64,000 nt of DNA from NCBI GenBank assembly GCA_964623815.1, contig CAZUVR010000002.1, positions 1 to 64,000 of the forward strand, read 5' to 3'. Below the pieces are notes generated by a model. The model made no database searches. It saw only the letters and a list, made by a program, of their open reading frames with translations, and was not told the DNA's origin. Source of the stretch: Chroococcopsis sp964623815. GTDB taxonomy: Bacteria; Cyanobacteriota; Cyanobacteriia; Cyanobacteriales; Microcystaceae. Position numbers and translations under genes: made by a program. Of this stretch, positions 16,383 through 25,573 are shown one piece after another; positions within the stretch are counted from its first letter, which is position 1, and each line of letters begins with the position of its first letter.

Positions 16383-18260
16383 ATGAATTTTCAGCCAATG
16401 GTGAGATTTCACTGGTTATTAATAAGTATTGTCGGCCTCCTACTCTGGGCTTTACCCGCCCGGGCCGGACAGTTACTCTCCTGGCGATTTGAAACTAATA
16501 ATAATCGTCTCACTTTCACTACCGATGACGGCGTACAGCCGCGAGCGCAATTAATCCCCAATCCCACCCGGATCGTCATCGACCTACCCGGAATCAGCCT
16601 CAATAAACCTAACGTTAATCGCCCCATAGGAGGCTTGATCAAAAGCGTCCGCATCGGTCAATTCGACTCGGGAACCACCCGCCTCGTCATCGAAATAGCC
16701 TCCGGGTACACGGTAGACCCCGGACAGGTGAAAATTCGAGGTTTATCCCCGACTCAATGGGTAGTAGACTTACCGAACCCTCAACCGATCGCGCCATCCT
16801 CCCAACCTTCCCCCCTCAATTCTCCCTCACCTACCTCCAATCGTTCCGACTTTCAGGGTTCGGCTAAGGCAAGCTCACCCGTTGCCGCCGCCGATAGTAG
16901 CGACGATTTCCAGATCACCCGTAACGGGCTGTTCGTCAGATTAGATCGCAACGGTGACGATCGCTCAATCCGCGTCAGGCGTAATCGGGAGGGGCAAAAG
17001 ATAGATTTTGAGCTTCCTGGTGCGGTAATCCCTAGAAATCTAATCGGTAGAACTCTCTCAGTTAATAGCTACGGAGTCGATAGCGTCCGCTTCGACCAAT
17101 CGGGCAACTCTGCCCGCATTACCATGTCCGTAGCCGATAATAGTCCTGATTGGCAGGGGATATATAGCCGTTTCGGCGGGCTGGTGTTACTACCTCGCGG
17201 CGGATTGAGCGCCCTTCCCTCCGTTTCTCCCCCAACCGATCCGGTAACGCCCCCGCCCCCTTCTGCCCAGGGTGATAGAAATTCCACAGCCACGATTACC
17301 GAGGTGGATTTATCTGGGAGTAATAACTTTCTCGTCATTCGTGGCGATCGCCCCCTACGCTCTACCAGTAGACTGTTACAGAACGGTCTTATAGAAATAA
17401 GGGTTTTGGGGGCCCGGTTATCTAATTCTTTTCGCGGGCCTCAATTCGGCCCCGATAGCCCCATCTATCAAATTCGGGTGCGGGAAGAATATCCCGATAC
17501 GGTAATTTTTCTAGTCCAGACCGCTTTCGGCTATAGCACCGGCGAGTTAAGCCAACCTAATAATCAAATGCTGGCTCTGCAATTACGGTCGTTGCGCTCT
17601 AGTAATACAGCGGTTAATCCCTCCGGTCCTACTTCGATCTCCGTTCCCTCTCCCCCGAGAACGACTCCCGCGCCCCGACCCTCCAATCCGCCCATTACCG
17701 CACCGCGAGTTAATAACAACAGGCCCCTGGTGGTTATCGATCCAGGGCACGGCGGCAAAGATCCAGGCGCGATCGGTATCGGCGGCTTGCGCGAAAGCGA
17801 TGTAATTTTACCGATTTCTCTGGAGGTTGCTAGAATTTTAGAACAGCAGGGCGTTCAAGTCATGCTCACCCGCAATAGCGATTTCTTCGTCTCTCTCGAA
17901 GGTCGTACCGATATGGCTAACCGTGCTAACGCTGACCTGTTCGTCAGTATTCACGCTAATTCTATGGGGATGGGGCGGCCCGATGTCAATGGTTTGGAGG
18001 TTTACTATTTCGGCGATCGGCGCTTATCCGATGTTATTCATCGTAACATCGTCAGAAGCGTTAATATGCGAGATAGGGGCGTGCGTCGCGCTCGCTTCTA
18101 CGTCCTGAGAACCTCGAAGATGCCCTCTACCCTTGTCGAAGTCGGTTTCGTCACTGGTGCAGAGGATGCCCCTAAGTTACGTAACTCTAATTTTCGTAGT
18201 CAGATGGCGGCCGCGATCGCAAGGGGGATAATCGAATATATTCAGCAAAATCGTCTTTAA
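16383..18260 (+). CDS. amiC: N-acetylmuramoyl-L-alanine amidase with AMIN domain
   Basis: 625 residues from the ATG at 16383; the open frame extends upstream into the antiporter gene but the signal peptide (MVRFHWLLISIVGLLLWALP, cleavage after ARA) fixes the start nearby, with ATG 16398 as an alternative. An AMIN domain (about 35-120, LSWRFETNNNRLTF, RIVIDLPG) is followed by a Pro/Ser linker, a second AMIN-like segment, another linker and a C-terminal Amidase_3 domain (about 445-620). Zinc ligands are present: DPGHGG, LRESD, SIHANS, VEVGF. It cleaves peptide stems from peptidoglycan during cell separation. The murI gene follows 89 bases later, a sensible cell-wall pairing. Confidence 0.92.
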   Translation: MNFQPMVRFHWLLISIVGLLLWALPARAGQLLSWRFETNNNRLTFTTDDGVQPRAQLIPNPTRIVIDLPGISLNKPNVNRPIGGLIKSVRIGQFDSGTTRLVIEIASGYTVDPGQVKIRGLSPTQWVVDLPNPQPIAPSSQPSPLNSPSPTSNRSDFQGSAKASSPVAAADSSDDFQITRNGLFVRLDRNGDDRSIRVRRNREGQKIDFELPGAVIPRNLIGRTLSVNSYGVDSVRFDQSGNSARITMSVADNSPDWQGIYSRFGGLVLLPRGGLSALPSVSPPTDPVTPPPPSAQGDRNSTATITEVDLSGSNNFLVIRGDRPLRSTSRLLQNGLIEIRVLGARLSNSFRGPQFGPDSPIYQIRVREEYPDTVIFLVQTAFGYSTGELSQPNNQMLALQLRSLRSSNTAVNPSGPTSISVPSPPRTTPAPRPSNPPITAPRVNNNRPLVVIDPGHGGKDPGAIGIGGLRESDVILPISLEVARILEQQGVQVMLTRNSDFFVSLEGRTDMANRANADLFVSIHANSMGMGRPDVNGLEVYYFGDRRLSDVIHRNIVRSVNMRDRGVRRARFYVLRTSKMPSTLVEVGFVTGAEDAPKLRNSNFRSQMAAAIARGIIEYIQQNRL

Positions 18261-18349
18261 AAAAATACGTTTTAGAATATATTTACTTACTTTTTTATTC
18301 GTGTTTCAATTATCTTCAACTTATCGTGTAGAAAATGTTTTAATAATCC

Positions 18350-19168
18350 ATGATAGAGTCTCAACGTAGTCCTATAGGAGTGTTCGATAGTGGTGTGGGT
18401 GGACTCACCGTTTTGAGAGAACTAAACCGTCAGTTACCTCAGGAGTCGATTCTTTATTTCGGCGATACAGCAAGGCTTCCTTACGGTAATCGTAGTAAGG
18501 GGGAAATCATTCAGTTCGTTCGGGAAATCCTGGACTGGATGACCGATCGGGGTGTGAAAATGGTGGTTATGGCCTGTAACACCAGTTCCGCTCTCGCTCT
18601 CGATGAAGTGCGCGACGAGTTTCGCGGTTTGCCTATCCTCGGTGTTATCCTCCCAGGAGCTAAAAGCGCCGTCCGTTGCGGTAAACGTATCGGTATCATC
18701 GCCACTCCGGCTACTGTACGGAGCGATGCTTACCGTCAAGCTATTCTGGAGATAGATCCAGGCGCTAACGTTTGGCAGGTGCCCTGTCCCGAATTCGTCC
18801 CCTTAATAGAACAGGATCGAATTCATGACCCCCACACCCTCACCGTCGCCAAAGCTTATCTACAGCCCCTGTTAAGACGTAATATCGATACTCTAGTGTA
18901 CGGTTGTACTCATTACCGTCATCTCGCTCCCGTGTTTCAAAAAATACTGCCGGGGTCGATAACTACTATCGATCCGGCTGTATCGGTGGTTAAAGCTGTC
19001 GAGAAAGAACTGGAACTACTGGCGATAAAAAACACCCTATTTCCCCCCGTTACTTCTTTCGCTGTCAGTGGTTGCCCTGATAAATTCGCCTCTCTATCCC
19101 GTCAGTGGCTAGGTTTTCTCCCAGTGGTCGAAAAGGTTTATCTTCCCGTATCCTTAGAGATAGATTGA
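18350..19168 (+). CDS. murI: Glutamate racemase
   Basis: 272 residues. It converts L-glutamate to D-glutamate for peptidoglycan synthesis. The two catalytic cysteines are in MACNTSSA (Cys76) and YGCTHYRHL (Cys186). The N-terminal VFDSGVGGLTVLREL and FGDTARLPYG motifs are typical. The enzyme is cytoplasmic and cofactor-independent. It lies downstream of the amidase gene and upstream of sds, and ends before a strong hairpin. Confidence 0.96.
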   Translation: MIESQRSPIGVFDSGVGGLTVLRELNRQLPQESILYFGDTARLPYGNRSKGEIIQFVREILDWMTDRGVKMVVMACNTSSALALDEVRDEFRGLPILGVILPGAKSAVRCGKRIGIIATPATVRSDAYRQAILEIDPGANVWQVPCPEFVPLIEQDRIHDPHTLTVAKAYLQPLLRRNIDTLVYGCTHYRHLAPVFQKILPGSITTIDPAVSVVKAVEKELELLAIKNTLFPPVTSFAVSGCPDKFASLSRQWLGFLPVVEKVYLPVSLEID

Positions 19169-19179
19169 GATTTTATATA

Positions 19180-19205
19180 GGAAAAAGCCCCGCTCGTCTT
19201 TTTCC
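19180..19205. terminator. Bidirectional terminator hairpin after murI
   Basis: GGAAAAAG pairs perfectly with CTTTTTCC around a 10-base loop. The A/T-rich stem gives a uridine run on either strand, so it could end murI and also the small minus-strand gene at 19208-19297. Confidence 0.7.
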
Positions 19206-19207
19206 TT

Positions 19208-19297
19208 CTAAGTTTGTTTCCATCGTCTTACCAAAGCTAAGACGAGGTAAATCGTTAATAGATAAGCGATAGGTACTAGCAAAGTCATGGTAGGCAT
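19208..19297 (-). CDS. Possible 29-residue single-span membrane protein
   Basis: The minus-strand frame MPTMTLLVPIAYLLTIYLVL followed by ALVRRWKQT has one clean hydrophobic helix and a basic C-terminus. This is the design of small thylakoid or plasma-membrane subunits. An alternative ATG lies at 19288. No strong ribosome site is visible and I cannot assign it to a named subunit. It ends 3 bases before a terminator hairpin, which supports a transcribed unit. Confidence 0.4.
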   Translation of the reverse strand: MPTMTLLVPIAYLLTIYLVLALVRRWKQT

Positions 19298-19753
19298 TTT
19301 CTTCAGGTATGGATTGAGATTTTCGGCAACAGGACATAGAGGAAGAATATAATTAATCCTCGATGATGATTTACCTACGCTCACAAGTATTAGGACTATG
19401 CCCCCGGATGATATTACCCGAGCTTCGTGCCTTAATATACTGTTTTACGCATTTGACAATTTTTTTTAACAGCCCATAGGCTCCTGTAGCGCCATCTAAC
19501 TCAGAATGACAAGAGTGACCTCTTATCTTAACAATCTTGAGTCGCTGACACCGATAGGAAATTTTTGAATCTGCTACTAACAAGCTAACATAAGATGTTC
19601 TGCTATGGAAAATTTTCTTAGAAAAATTTTTCCCCACCCCCTCTAGAAAAAAACCTACCTGGAAAATTTTCTTTCCCGTTCGCCATAGGTTATCTTAAAA
19701 TAAATGTAAGGATATGTAAACTTTCGTAAATATCTCGCCCGTTCGGCTAACCC
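19298..19753. other. Intergenic region upstream of sds with an unassigned minus-strand ORF
   Basis: This 456-base stretch holds no recognised gene. A minus-strand frame at 19371-19637 (88 codons; contains RGHSCHSELDGATGAYGLL and ends GHSPNTCERR) has ordinary composition but no family I can name; it could be a real small gene or a fragment of a mobile element. The final 100 bases before sds are AT-rich and presumably hold its promoter. I see no tRNA or known structured RNA. Confidence 0.4.
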
Positions 19754-20725
19754 ATGATCTTGACTACTTCTTTGTTTGCCCCAGTTGATGATGACCTGAA
19801 GATTTTAACCGAAAATCTGAAAAATTTAATCGGTGCCCGTCACCCTATATTAGCTGCGGCGGCAGAACACTTGTTCGAGGCAGGGGGAAAACGAGTCCGG
19901 CCCGCGATCGTGTTATTAGTATCGAGAGCTACTTTATTAGAAGAGGAGCCGACACCGAGGCACAGAAGATTAGCGGAAATTACGGAGATGATCCATACAG
20001 CCAGTCTGGTTCATGATGACGTGGTAGATGAGGCTAGTTTAAGGAGAGGGGTGCCTACGGTTAATAATCTCTTCGACAATCGTATCGCAGTACTAGCAGG
20101 AGATTACCTGTTCGCCCAGTCTTCATGGTACTTAGCCAATCTCGATAACTTGGAAGTGGTGAAATTACTCTCGGAAGTCATCCGCGATTTCGCTGAGGGA
20201 GAAATTCAACAGGGGATAAATCTCTTCGATACGAGTATATCGATCGAAACCTATCTAGAAAAAAGCTATTATAAAACGGCTTCTTTGATCGCCAACAGCG
20301 CTAAAGCTGCTGGGGTGTTGAGCGAAGTAAGTAGAGAAACCTGCGAACACCTTTACCATTACGGGAGAGAATTAGGTCTGGCTTTTCAAATCGTCGATGA
20401 CATTTTAGACTTCACCTCGGACACGGAAGTTTTAGGGAAACCGGCAGGCTCAGACTTAATAAGCGGTAATATCACGGCCCCCGCTCTCTTCGCTATGGCG
20501 GAGAATCCCTATCTGGAAGTGTTGATCGAGAGAGAGTTTTCTCAAGACGGAGATATAGATAAAGCCCTGACGATTATCAAGGAGAGCAGCGGTATAGATA
20601 AAGCCCGAGAATTAGCCTTCGATTACGGAAAGAGTGCCGTCACCCACTTGAGTTGTTTACAGCCATCTGCGTCTACTCAATCCCTAATCGATCTGGTGGA
20701 TTATAACTTCAACCGTATCTATTAA
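19754..20725 (+). CDS. sds: Solanesyl/all-trans polyprenyl diphosphate synthase
   Basis: 323 residues. It elongates isoprenyl diphosphates to the long side chain of plastoquinone. The two aspartate-rich motifs are present: HDDVVDE (Asp88, Asp89, Asp92) followed by LRRGVPTVNN, and FQIVDDILDF near 211-220. GGKRVRPAI at 44-52 is the IPP-binding region. The length fits the family. The gene comes after murI, but a terminator and a 585-base gap separate them, so it probably has its own promoter. Confidence 0.92.
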   Translation: MILTTSLFAPVDDDLKILTENLKNLIGARHPILAAAAEHLFEAGGKRVRPAIVLLVSRATLLEEEPTPRHRRLAEITEMIHTASLVHDDVVDEASLRRGVPTVNNLFDNRIAVLAGDYLFAQSSWYLANLDNLEVVKLLSEVIRDFAEGEIQQGINLFDTSISIETYLEKSYYKTASLIANSAKAAGVLSEVSRETCEHLYHYGRELGLAFQIVDDILDFTSDTEVLGKPAGSDLISGNITAPALFAMAENPYLEVLIEREFSQDGDIDKALTIIKESSGIDKARELAFDYGKSAVTHLSCLQPSASTQSLIDLVDYNFNRIY

Positions 20726-20728
20726 AAG

Positions 20729-21508
20729 TTAAACCGAGGATCTGATATTCTTCCTTCTCAACTGAGGTAGGATTACCAGTGAGGCGAGGAAGATCGCTAA
20801 AGCGATCGCTATTGTAGCCAGAAAAGGAGTATACATATGCTTGATGGCGATGGCGAGATAAGCCCAAGCTACCACCCCCGGGTAAACGCGATCGTTCCTC
20901 TTGAAGAAAAGATACGTAGCCAGAGCCGTGCCGATCAATAACATAGTGACGGCCCAGACGAGGGGGCTGATACCCCAGCCATTCCAATTGAAAGCGTGAA
21001 GGGTAGAGGCGATATTGACGATCGTGGCGACGCTAATCCACCCTAGATAAAGGCTAATGGGATAATCGATGAACCATTTCTCTTTACCGGCGGTGGAGTC
21101 GAGGTTAATATTGAGGCGCAGATAGAGAATGATCAGACAGATGAGGATTATCAGCATCGCTATCACCGAAGTAGTGAAGGCTTGATACTGAAACAGAATA
21201 ATCCAGAATATTTGAGCCAGACTCGCCCCTGCTAGCCAATAGCCGATTCTTTCCAGTCGAGGGTGATGTTTATGACGTTCAAAAGCCTGATAAACGACGA
21301 AACTTATTAAACCGATGTAGATCAATCCCCAGATAGAGAAAGCGAAGTTAGCCGGTAAAACCAAAACATCGTTAAAATATTTATTGGCGATTTGACCGAC
21401 GTTCATCCCTCCTACGGGTACGAGATTAGAAAGAATGTTGGTAACAAAAGCTAGTATAACGGCAACTAGGTTAACCCATTGCCGGAGAGAATGTTTATCC
21501 ACTGCCAT
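20729..21508 (-). CDS. Tryptophan-rich sensory protein-like (TspO/MBR-type) membrane protein
   Basis: 259 residues with seven or eight hydrophobic segments. Motifs such as LPANFAFSIWGLIYIGL, the aromatic-rich DYPISLYLGWISVATIVN and WGISPLVWAV resemble the extended TspO/MBR-like family found in cyanobacteria, although it is longer than classical TspO (about 160 residues, five helices). Ligand and role are unknown; TspO proteins bind porphyrins and sterols. It converges with sds, leaving a 3-base gap. Confidence 0.6.
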   Translation of the reverse strand: MAVDKHSLRQWVNLVAVILAFVTNILSNLVPVGGMNVGQIANKYFNDVLVLPANFAFSIWGLIYIGLISFVVYQAFERHKHHPRLERIGYWLAGASLAQIFWIILFQYQAFTTSVIAMLIILICLIILYLRLNINLDSTAGKEKWFIDYPISLYLGWISVATIVNIASTLHAFNWNGWGISPLVWAVTMLLIGTALATYLFFKRNDRVYPGVVAWAYLAIAIKHMYTPFLATIAIALAIFLASLVILPQLRRKNIRSSV

Positions 21509-21667
21509 AACTAATAAGTTTTATTTACTAATCTATCTATTCTGTACTTTAGCTTTTTTAGGAAAAGATCACATCCATCGATCGAGTAAGGCTGGTATGA
21601 TTAAAAATCGTCGTCTTATCCTTATGAAGAAATAGGCTCATATCTTGCCTATTACAGAAGAAACATC

Positions 21668-22081
21668 ATGACCACACTCAATATAGATTCCGCCTTGAAA
21701 TTGCTGAGAGAATTTAGCTGTATAAAACCGAAAAACTTGGACACGGAGCGAGACAGAGAGGAATTACGTCAAGCTATAATATTAGTTACGGATCTATGCG
21801 ACTGGCAAAATTTTGGTATTTGTGCCGACAGTAGCGAGCAAGCTTTAGAGTCTTTACTTCAGTACCTAAAAGCCTTAGGTTATGAATATCAACCTCAACC
21901 CGATCAAGCGTCATACGATGACGGAGCGGTCTATCTTAAGTTCAATACCCAAAAAATGACCCATTATTTAGAATCCTATACGGGAACCTATCGGGGAGTA
22001 TTAATATCCTGTCAGGCGGAGAATGATAGCTTAGTGGGAACTTACGGACACTTTCCTTTGAATCTATTCAATAGTAATTAA
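21668..22081 (+). CDS. DUF1824 family protein
   Basis: 137 residues, soluble, fitting the cyanobacterial DUF1824 family. A helical N-terminal half (LKLLREFSCI, DREELRQAIILVTDLCDW QNFGI in outline) is followed by a beta-rich half with YDDGAVYLKFNTQ, YTGTYRGVLISCQ and GTYGHFPLNLF. Function is unknown. It is separated by only 4 bases from a uracil-DNA glycosylase family gene and leads the three-gene rsmD operon. Confidence 0.85.
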   Translation: MTTLNIDSALKLLREFSCIKPKNLDTERDREELRQAIILVTDLCDWQNFGICADSSEQALESLLQYLKALGYEYQPQPDQASYDDGAVYLKFNTQKMTHYLESYTGTYRGVLISCQAENDSLVGTYGHFPLNLFNSN

Positions 22082-22085
22082 ACCG

Positions 22086-22763
22086 ATGTCGAGAATAGAA
22101 AATTTAATCGAACAAATACAAACTGAAGCAAAGAGAGAAGAGTTTCCTATAGATTTTCCTATTTATAAAATAGCGAAAAAAGAAGCTTACGCACCTATTT
22201 TATACGCTGGAAACTTACAAAGAGGCTTATGTATTTTCGGGAGAGATTTAGGCAGGGATGAAGTAATCGAAGGACAACCTTTGATAGGGGCATCTGGTAC
22301 GTTAGTTAGAGAAGGATTTTACGAAGTTTGGCAGGGAGCGAAACCGAGAACGAAACAGGATTTATTAAAAGTAAACGAGCAGATCCTGCTGACTAATACC
22401 GTACCCTATAAACCCCCTGGAAATAAGGCTTATAGCACGGATGTGAAAGAGCGTTTTCGCCCCTTTCTAGAACAATTATTAGTTCTGCACTGGCAGGGAG
22501 ATACGATTATCACTTTAGGGACGGAAGCTTTTAAATGGTTCGCCCCTTACGGAAAGAGAGGGGAAGTAAATCAATTTTATCTGAGGGACGATCGTTTCAC
22601 GGCTGCTTTAGAAGTGACTTTAAGAGCGATGGATGAGGAGGGGCGAGAACATCAAAAACCCGTTACCTTACTTCCCCTGCCCCATCCCTCTCCTTTAAAT
22701 CAGCAATATTACCATCTCTTTCCGGGGATGCTAAAACAAAGACTTAACGGGCTGAAATTCTGA
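22086..22763 (+). CDS. Uracil-DNA glycosylase family protein
   Basis: 225 residues of the uracil-DNA glycosylase superfamily. Visible features are FGRDLGRDEVIEGQPLIGAS (about 53-72, the active-site region near the N-terminus), LTNTVPYKPPGNKAY (second conserved loop), ITLGTEAFKWF, and LPHPSPLNQQYY (the HPSPLN DNA-intercalation loop). It probably removes damaged or misincorporated bases. It resembles the UdgX/family-4-like branch without the Fe-S cysteines I can confirm. Its stop codon overlaps the rsmD start (TGATG). Confidence 0.8.
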   Translation: MSRIENLIEQIQTEAKREEFPIDFPIYKIAKKEAYAPILYAGNLQRGLCIFGRDLGRDEVIEGQPLIGASGTLVREGFYEVWQGAKPRTKQDLLKVNEQILLTNTVPYKPPGNKAYSTDVKERFRPFLEQLLVLHWQGDTIITLGTEAFKWFAPYGKRGEVNQFYLRDDRFTAALEVTLRAMDEEGREHQKPVTLLPLPHPSPLNQQYYHLFPGMLKQRLNGLKF

Positions 22764-23305
22764 TGCGTATTTACGGTAATCGCTTAATGAAAACGATTCC
22801 AGGCGAATTAACCCGGCCGACTACCTCGCGGGTGAGGGAAGCCCTATTTAATATCTGGCGGGGATATATAGAGGATTGTAGCTGGCTGGATCTATGCGCC
22901 GGTAATGGCATTATGGGAGCCGAGGCGCTGTGTCGGGGGGCTAAATTAGTAGTGGGTATCGAGCGCTACGGGAAAGCCTGTAAGGTTATCGAGGAAAATT
23001 GGAGCGCGGTAGCAGGTGAAGAACAGGAATATAGGGTGATTCGGGGAGATGTGTTAACCGCATTGAAGAAGTTGGGGGATGAGGGGGTGAAGTTCGATCG
23101 CATTTATTTCGACCCACCCTATGAGAGTAAGCTATATTTACCGGTATTGCAATTCGTAGCCAGGGGGGAAATTCTCTCCCCTGGCGGGGAGATAGCAGTG
23201 GAGCATAACCCTAAAGCTTGGCCGGCTTCAGAGATAGAAGGTTTAGAATTAGTCCGTCAGAAGCACTACGGTAATACGGAACTCAGTTTCTATTCCACTT
23301 GTTGA
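22763..23305 (+). CDS. rsmD: 16S rRNA (guanine(966)-N2)-methyltransferase RsmD
   Basis: 180 residues. It methylates G966 of 16S rRNA using S-adenosylmethionine. The N-terminus RIYGNRLMKTIPGELTRPT, SAM-binding LDLCAGNGIMGAEAL (43-57) and catalytic DPPY (117-120) are all present. The start codon overlaps the upstream stop by one base, so it is translationally coupled to the glycosylase gene. Confidence 0.93.
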   Translation: MRIYGNRLMKTIPGELTRPTTSRVREALFNIWRGYIEDCSWLDLCAGNGIMGAEALCRGAKLVVGIERYGKACKVIEENWSAVAGEEQEYRVIRGDVLTALKKLGDEGVKFDRIYFDPPYESKLYLPVLQFVARGEILSPGGEIAVEHNPKAWPASEIEGLELVRQKHYGNTELSFYSTC

Positions 23306-23330
23306 GTCGGACAAATAGGAGCGGCTATCA

Positions 23331-24218
23331 TTATATTTGCGAAGCTAGTTTTTCAACGTAATCGATTAAGGTTTTCGCTATTTTTTCATCGCCATTTTTC
23401 CAACCGAGGAGAGATAAATGAGAGCGATTTTCGAGGGTGACGAAACCTTTGATTTTTTTGACTAGGTTTTCAGTAAACCATTTTACCGTTTCTTTCGCCC
23501 TTCGATCGCGCTCAAAAGCTATTAAAGCTAGTAGGTTAAACAGCATATTTTTAGAAATTAAACATTGAGTCTCTTCTACGGTCGGTTCTACATCAATCCC
23601 CAAAATCTTCGAGAGTTGGGCTAGGGGAGGAAAAGGAATAGCGTTATCTATCCCCGCGATTACGGGTGCTATAAATACGGATGGCTGGTTCTTGAGAGAA
23701 ACTGTTTCAATATCATCGATACTCGCCAGAGCTTTGATGATGCTTTGATATTCTCCCTGCTTGACACATCCACCGAGAATACTGGACAAACTTGTGCGAT
23801 CGATGTCTAAATTTTTAACATCGAGTTCGGTGAGGATTTCTAATAGAGAAATATATTTACAACCCAGACTATGACCCACCCAAAAATAATTAGGTTTTTC
23901 GTCGGTCGGTTTTTCTTGATATATTTCGATATTGGTTTTGTAACCTAAAAATCGAGCTTCCTCGTATATGGAGCGACGAACGTTAGCTAAATCACGAACC
24001 ATTTCTATCGCTACAGACCAATGACGAAATGTAAAACGATAGGGTATGGCGATGATAGTGTACCCCTGCTCGAATAATTTTCCTAACAGGTAATTATAAA
24101 AAATATTAGGGAAAGAGCCGAAAAAAGTTCCGCCGATAAAATAAACCACGCCTCGGGGTTCGGGGTGGATGGCTACCCAGTGAAAATTTAAGGGGATAAA
24201 TTTACATTCGACGCTCAT
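23331..24218 (-). CDS. DUF1350 family protein
   Basis: 295 residues, member of the DUF1350 family of cyanobacteria and plastids, which has an alpha/beta-hydrolase-like shape. GVVYFIGGTFFGSFPNIFYN near 20-40 corresponds to the oxyanion region, YTIIAIPYRFTFRHW to the next strand, and VGHSLGCKYISLLE near 114-127 is the nucleophile elbow with serine preserved. No signal peptide. The substrate is unknown. Confidence 0.85.
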   Translation of the reverse strand: MSVECKFIPLNFHWVAIHPEPRGVVYFIGGTFFGSFPNIFYNYLLGKLFEQGYTIIAIPYRFTFRHWSVAIEMVRDLANVRRSIYEEARFLGYKTNIEIYQEKPTDEKPNYFWVGHSLGCKYISLLEILTELDVKNLDIDRTSLSSILGGCVKQGEYQSIIKALASIDDIETVSLKNQPSVFIAPVIAGIDNAIPFPPLAQLSKILGIDVEPTVEETQCLISKNMLFNLLALIAFERDRRAKETVKWFTENLVKKIKGFVTLENRSHLSLLGWKNGDEKIAKTLIDYVEKLASQI

Positions 24219-24322
24219 AGTTTAGATTCTCCTAATTTATTCAACTTGACAATTTATTAGAAAGTGACAAAACCTCTATTTACATAAGAAAATTTTGTCA
24301 ATTAGAGTTTTAAACACTCAAA

Positions 24323-24976
24323 CTAGAATTCATAAAGAGAACTGCCGGGTGTTGGGAAAGAATAGGCTTGTTGAGCGTACACCTGTAGGGAGAGCTTTTG
24401 AGCTTCTTCTTCACTTATATTCGAGGCTTCTGGTTGCAGAATAGGTGGCGCGAGGAGTTCACCCTCAGCTCCCAATTTAAAGAACGTTCCCCGCACTTGA
24501 GGAGAGAGAAGTAGAGATGTACCGGGTGTAGCGTCAACATAAACTAAACCTCGCAGTTCAAAACTGAAATATTCAGTTTTTTCGTCAAGATTTTTCAGGG
24601 GCGATACATCGGGCTGAAGAAGAAATAACGCCGTACCTTGAGCGGGCAGGGTAAAGCTGGCTCTGGCTTGAGAGTCGCTATCGATGCTCAACGTTACCAA
24701 AGGAGTAGGCCCGCCTATAGTTATAAAACTTGTCACCGGCCCAAAATTGGGAGTGTTGTCGGAAGGAAAAATAACACCCCCCCCGTTGAGGGTACTCGGT
24801 ATTTGGCTGTTAGGATTGGCGATAAAAGTTAGATTAATGATCGAAGCCGCCAGGGAAGGATTAGAAATCAGCAGAAAGTAAGCTTGAACGGAGACGGGAT
24901 TATCTATTCCCTGGGGAGCGAAAGGCGGGGGTACGATCGGCTGTACGATTAGCTCAAAAGATGATACTAGTTGCAT
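24323..24976 (-). CDS. Protein of unknown function, beta-rich
   Basis: 217 residues. There is no signal peptide and no membrane segment. The sequence alternates short hydrophobic strands with Pro/Gly/Ser/Asn turns (FELIVQPIVPPPFAPQGIDN, LTFIANPNSQIPSTL, LVTLSIDSDSQARASFTLP), suggesting an immunoglobulin-like or jelly-roll sandwich. The last third has EEAQKLSLQVYAQQAYSFPT. No family is recognised. It is isolated, with 100 bases before and 400 bases after it. Confidence 0.6.
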   Translation of the reverse strand: MQLVSSFELIVQPIVPPPFAPQGIDNPVSVQAYFLLISNPSLAASIINLTFIANPNSQIPSTLNGGGVIFPSDNTPNFGPVTSFITIGGPTPLVTLSIDSDSQARASFTLPAQGTALFLLQPDVSPLKNLDEKTEYFSFELRGLVYVDATPGTSLLLSPQVRGTFFKLGAEGELLAPPILQPEASNISEEEAQKLSLQVYAQQAYSFPTPGSSLYEF

Positions 24977-25381
24977 GAGATGTGTTTCCTTTTTATAAAG
25001 ATAATTCTGTAGACGATTAGCTATTAACTTCCACTAACTTCGGTAGATTATGGATTATAAGGGATAGCTAAAACATATTGTCTATTAGTATTCTTACTGC
25101 CCACTCCATTTATTTCAAGAGGAAAAAATGGGGTAAAAGTCAGATAAAAGTAAGTAATTGTAGGGAGTTTTTCTTAGAAACAATGCTTTAGTTTCTGTGC
25201 TATTTTTGTACTAAATAATCAAAAATATTTGGCGAGTTTACTCTAAAACATTATTCCTACGGCAAATAAAAAAATCAGCTTTCCCCATTTTTCCACTTAA
25301 ATGCCATGTGTGATGGGACTGACATCACCCCCGCCCGAACTCTATTGTAAGGATAAGCAAATAGAGAAGAGGAAAGCAGTC
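24977..25381. other. AT-rich intergenic region, nothing recognised
   Basis: About 400 bases between the divergent orphan genes. The composition is AT-rich with many A/T runs and no open frame that looks coding. It should hold two outward promoters. A purine-rich stretch (GAGAAGAGGAAAG, about 25365-25377) just before 25382 can serve as the ribosome site of the 63-residue gene. No tRNA or known RNA fold was recognised. Confidence 0.5.
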
Positions 25382-25573
25382 ATGTTATCGAGCCAGAACA
25401 ACACCTTCATCCGTAACTACCTTATCGCCGCTGTATCCGTTGTCGCCCTGAGCATGGGCGTTACCGATTTAGTCAATAATCCCGCCCGACTCGCTCAACA
25501 AGATAGACTCGACGGCTACGGACGTTACATCAGCGCCGGACTCGTTAGCTACGCTCAAACTCTAGGTCGTTAG
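25382..25573 (+). CDS. Small membrane-anchored protein of unknown function
   Basis: 63 residues from the ATG at 25382, which follows a purine-rich ribosome site; a longer frame from 25301 adds 27 residues lacking any support. A hydrophobic segment (residues 13-29, YLIAAVSVVALSMGVTD) is a membrane anchor or uncleaved signal. The remainder (LVNNPARLAQQDRLDGYGRY, then ISAGLVSYAQTLGR) is amphipathic. No family is recognised. Its 3' end overlaps that of the convergent glycosyltransferase by 29 bases. Confidence 0.55.
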   Translation: MLSSQNNTFIRNYLIAAVSVVALSMGVTDLVNNPARLAQQDRLDGYGRYISAGLVSYAQTLGR

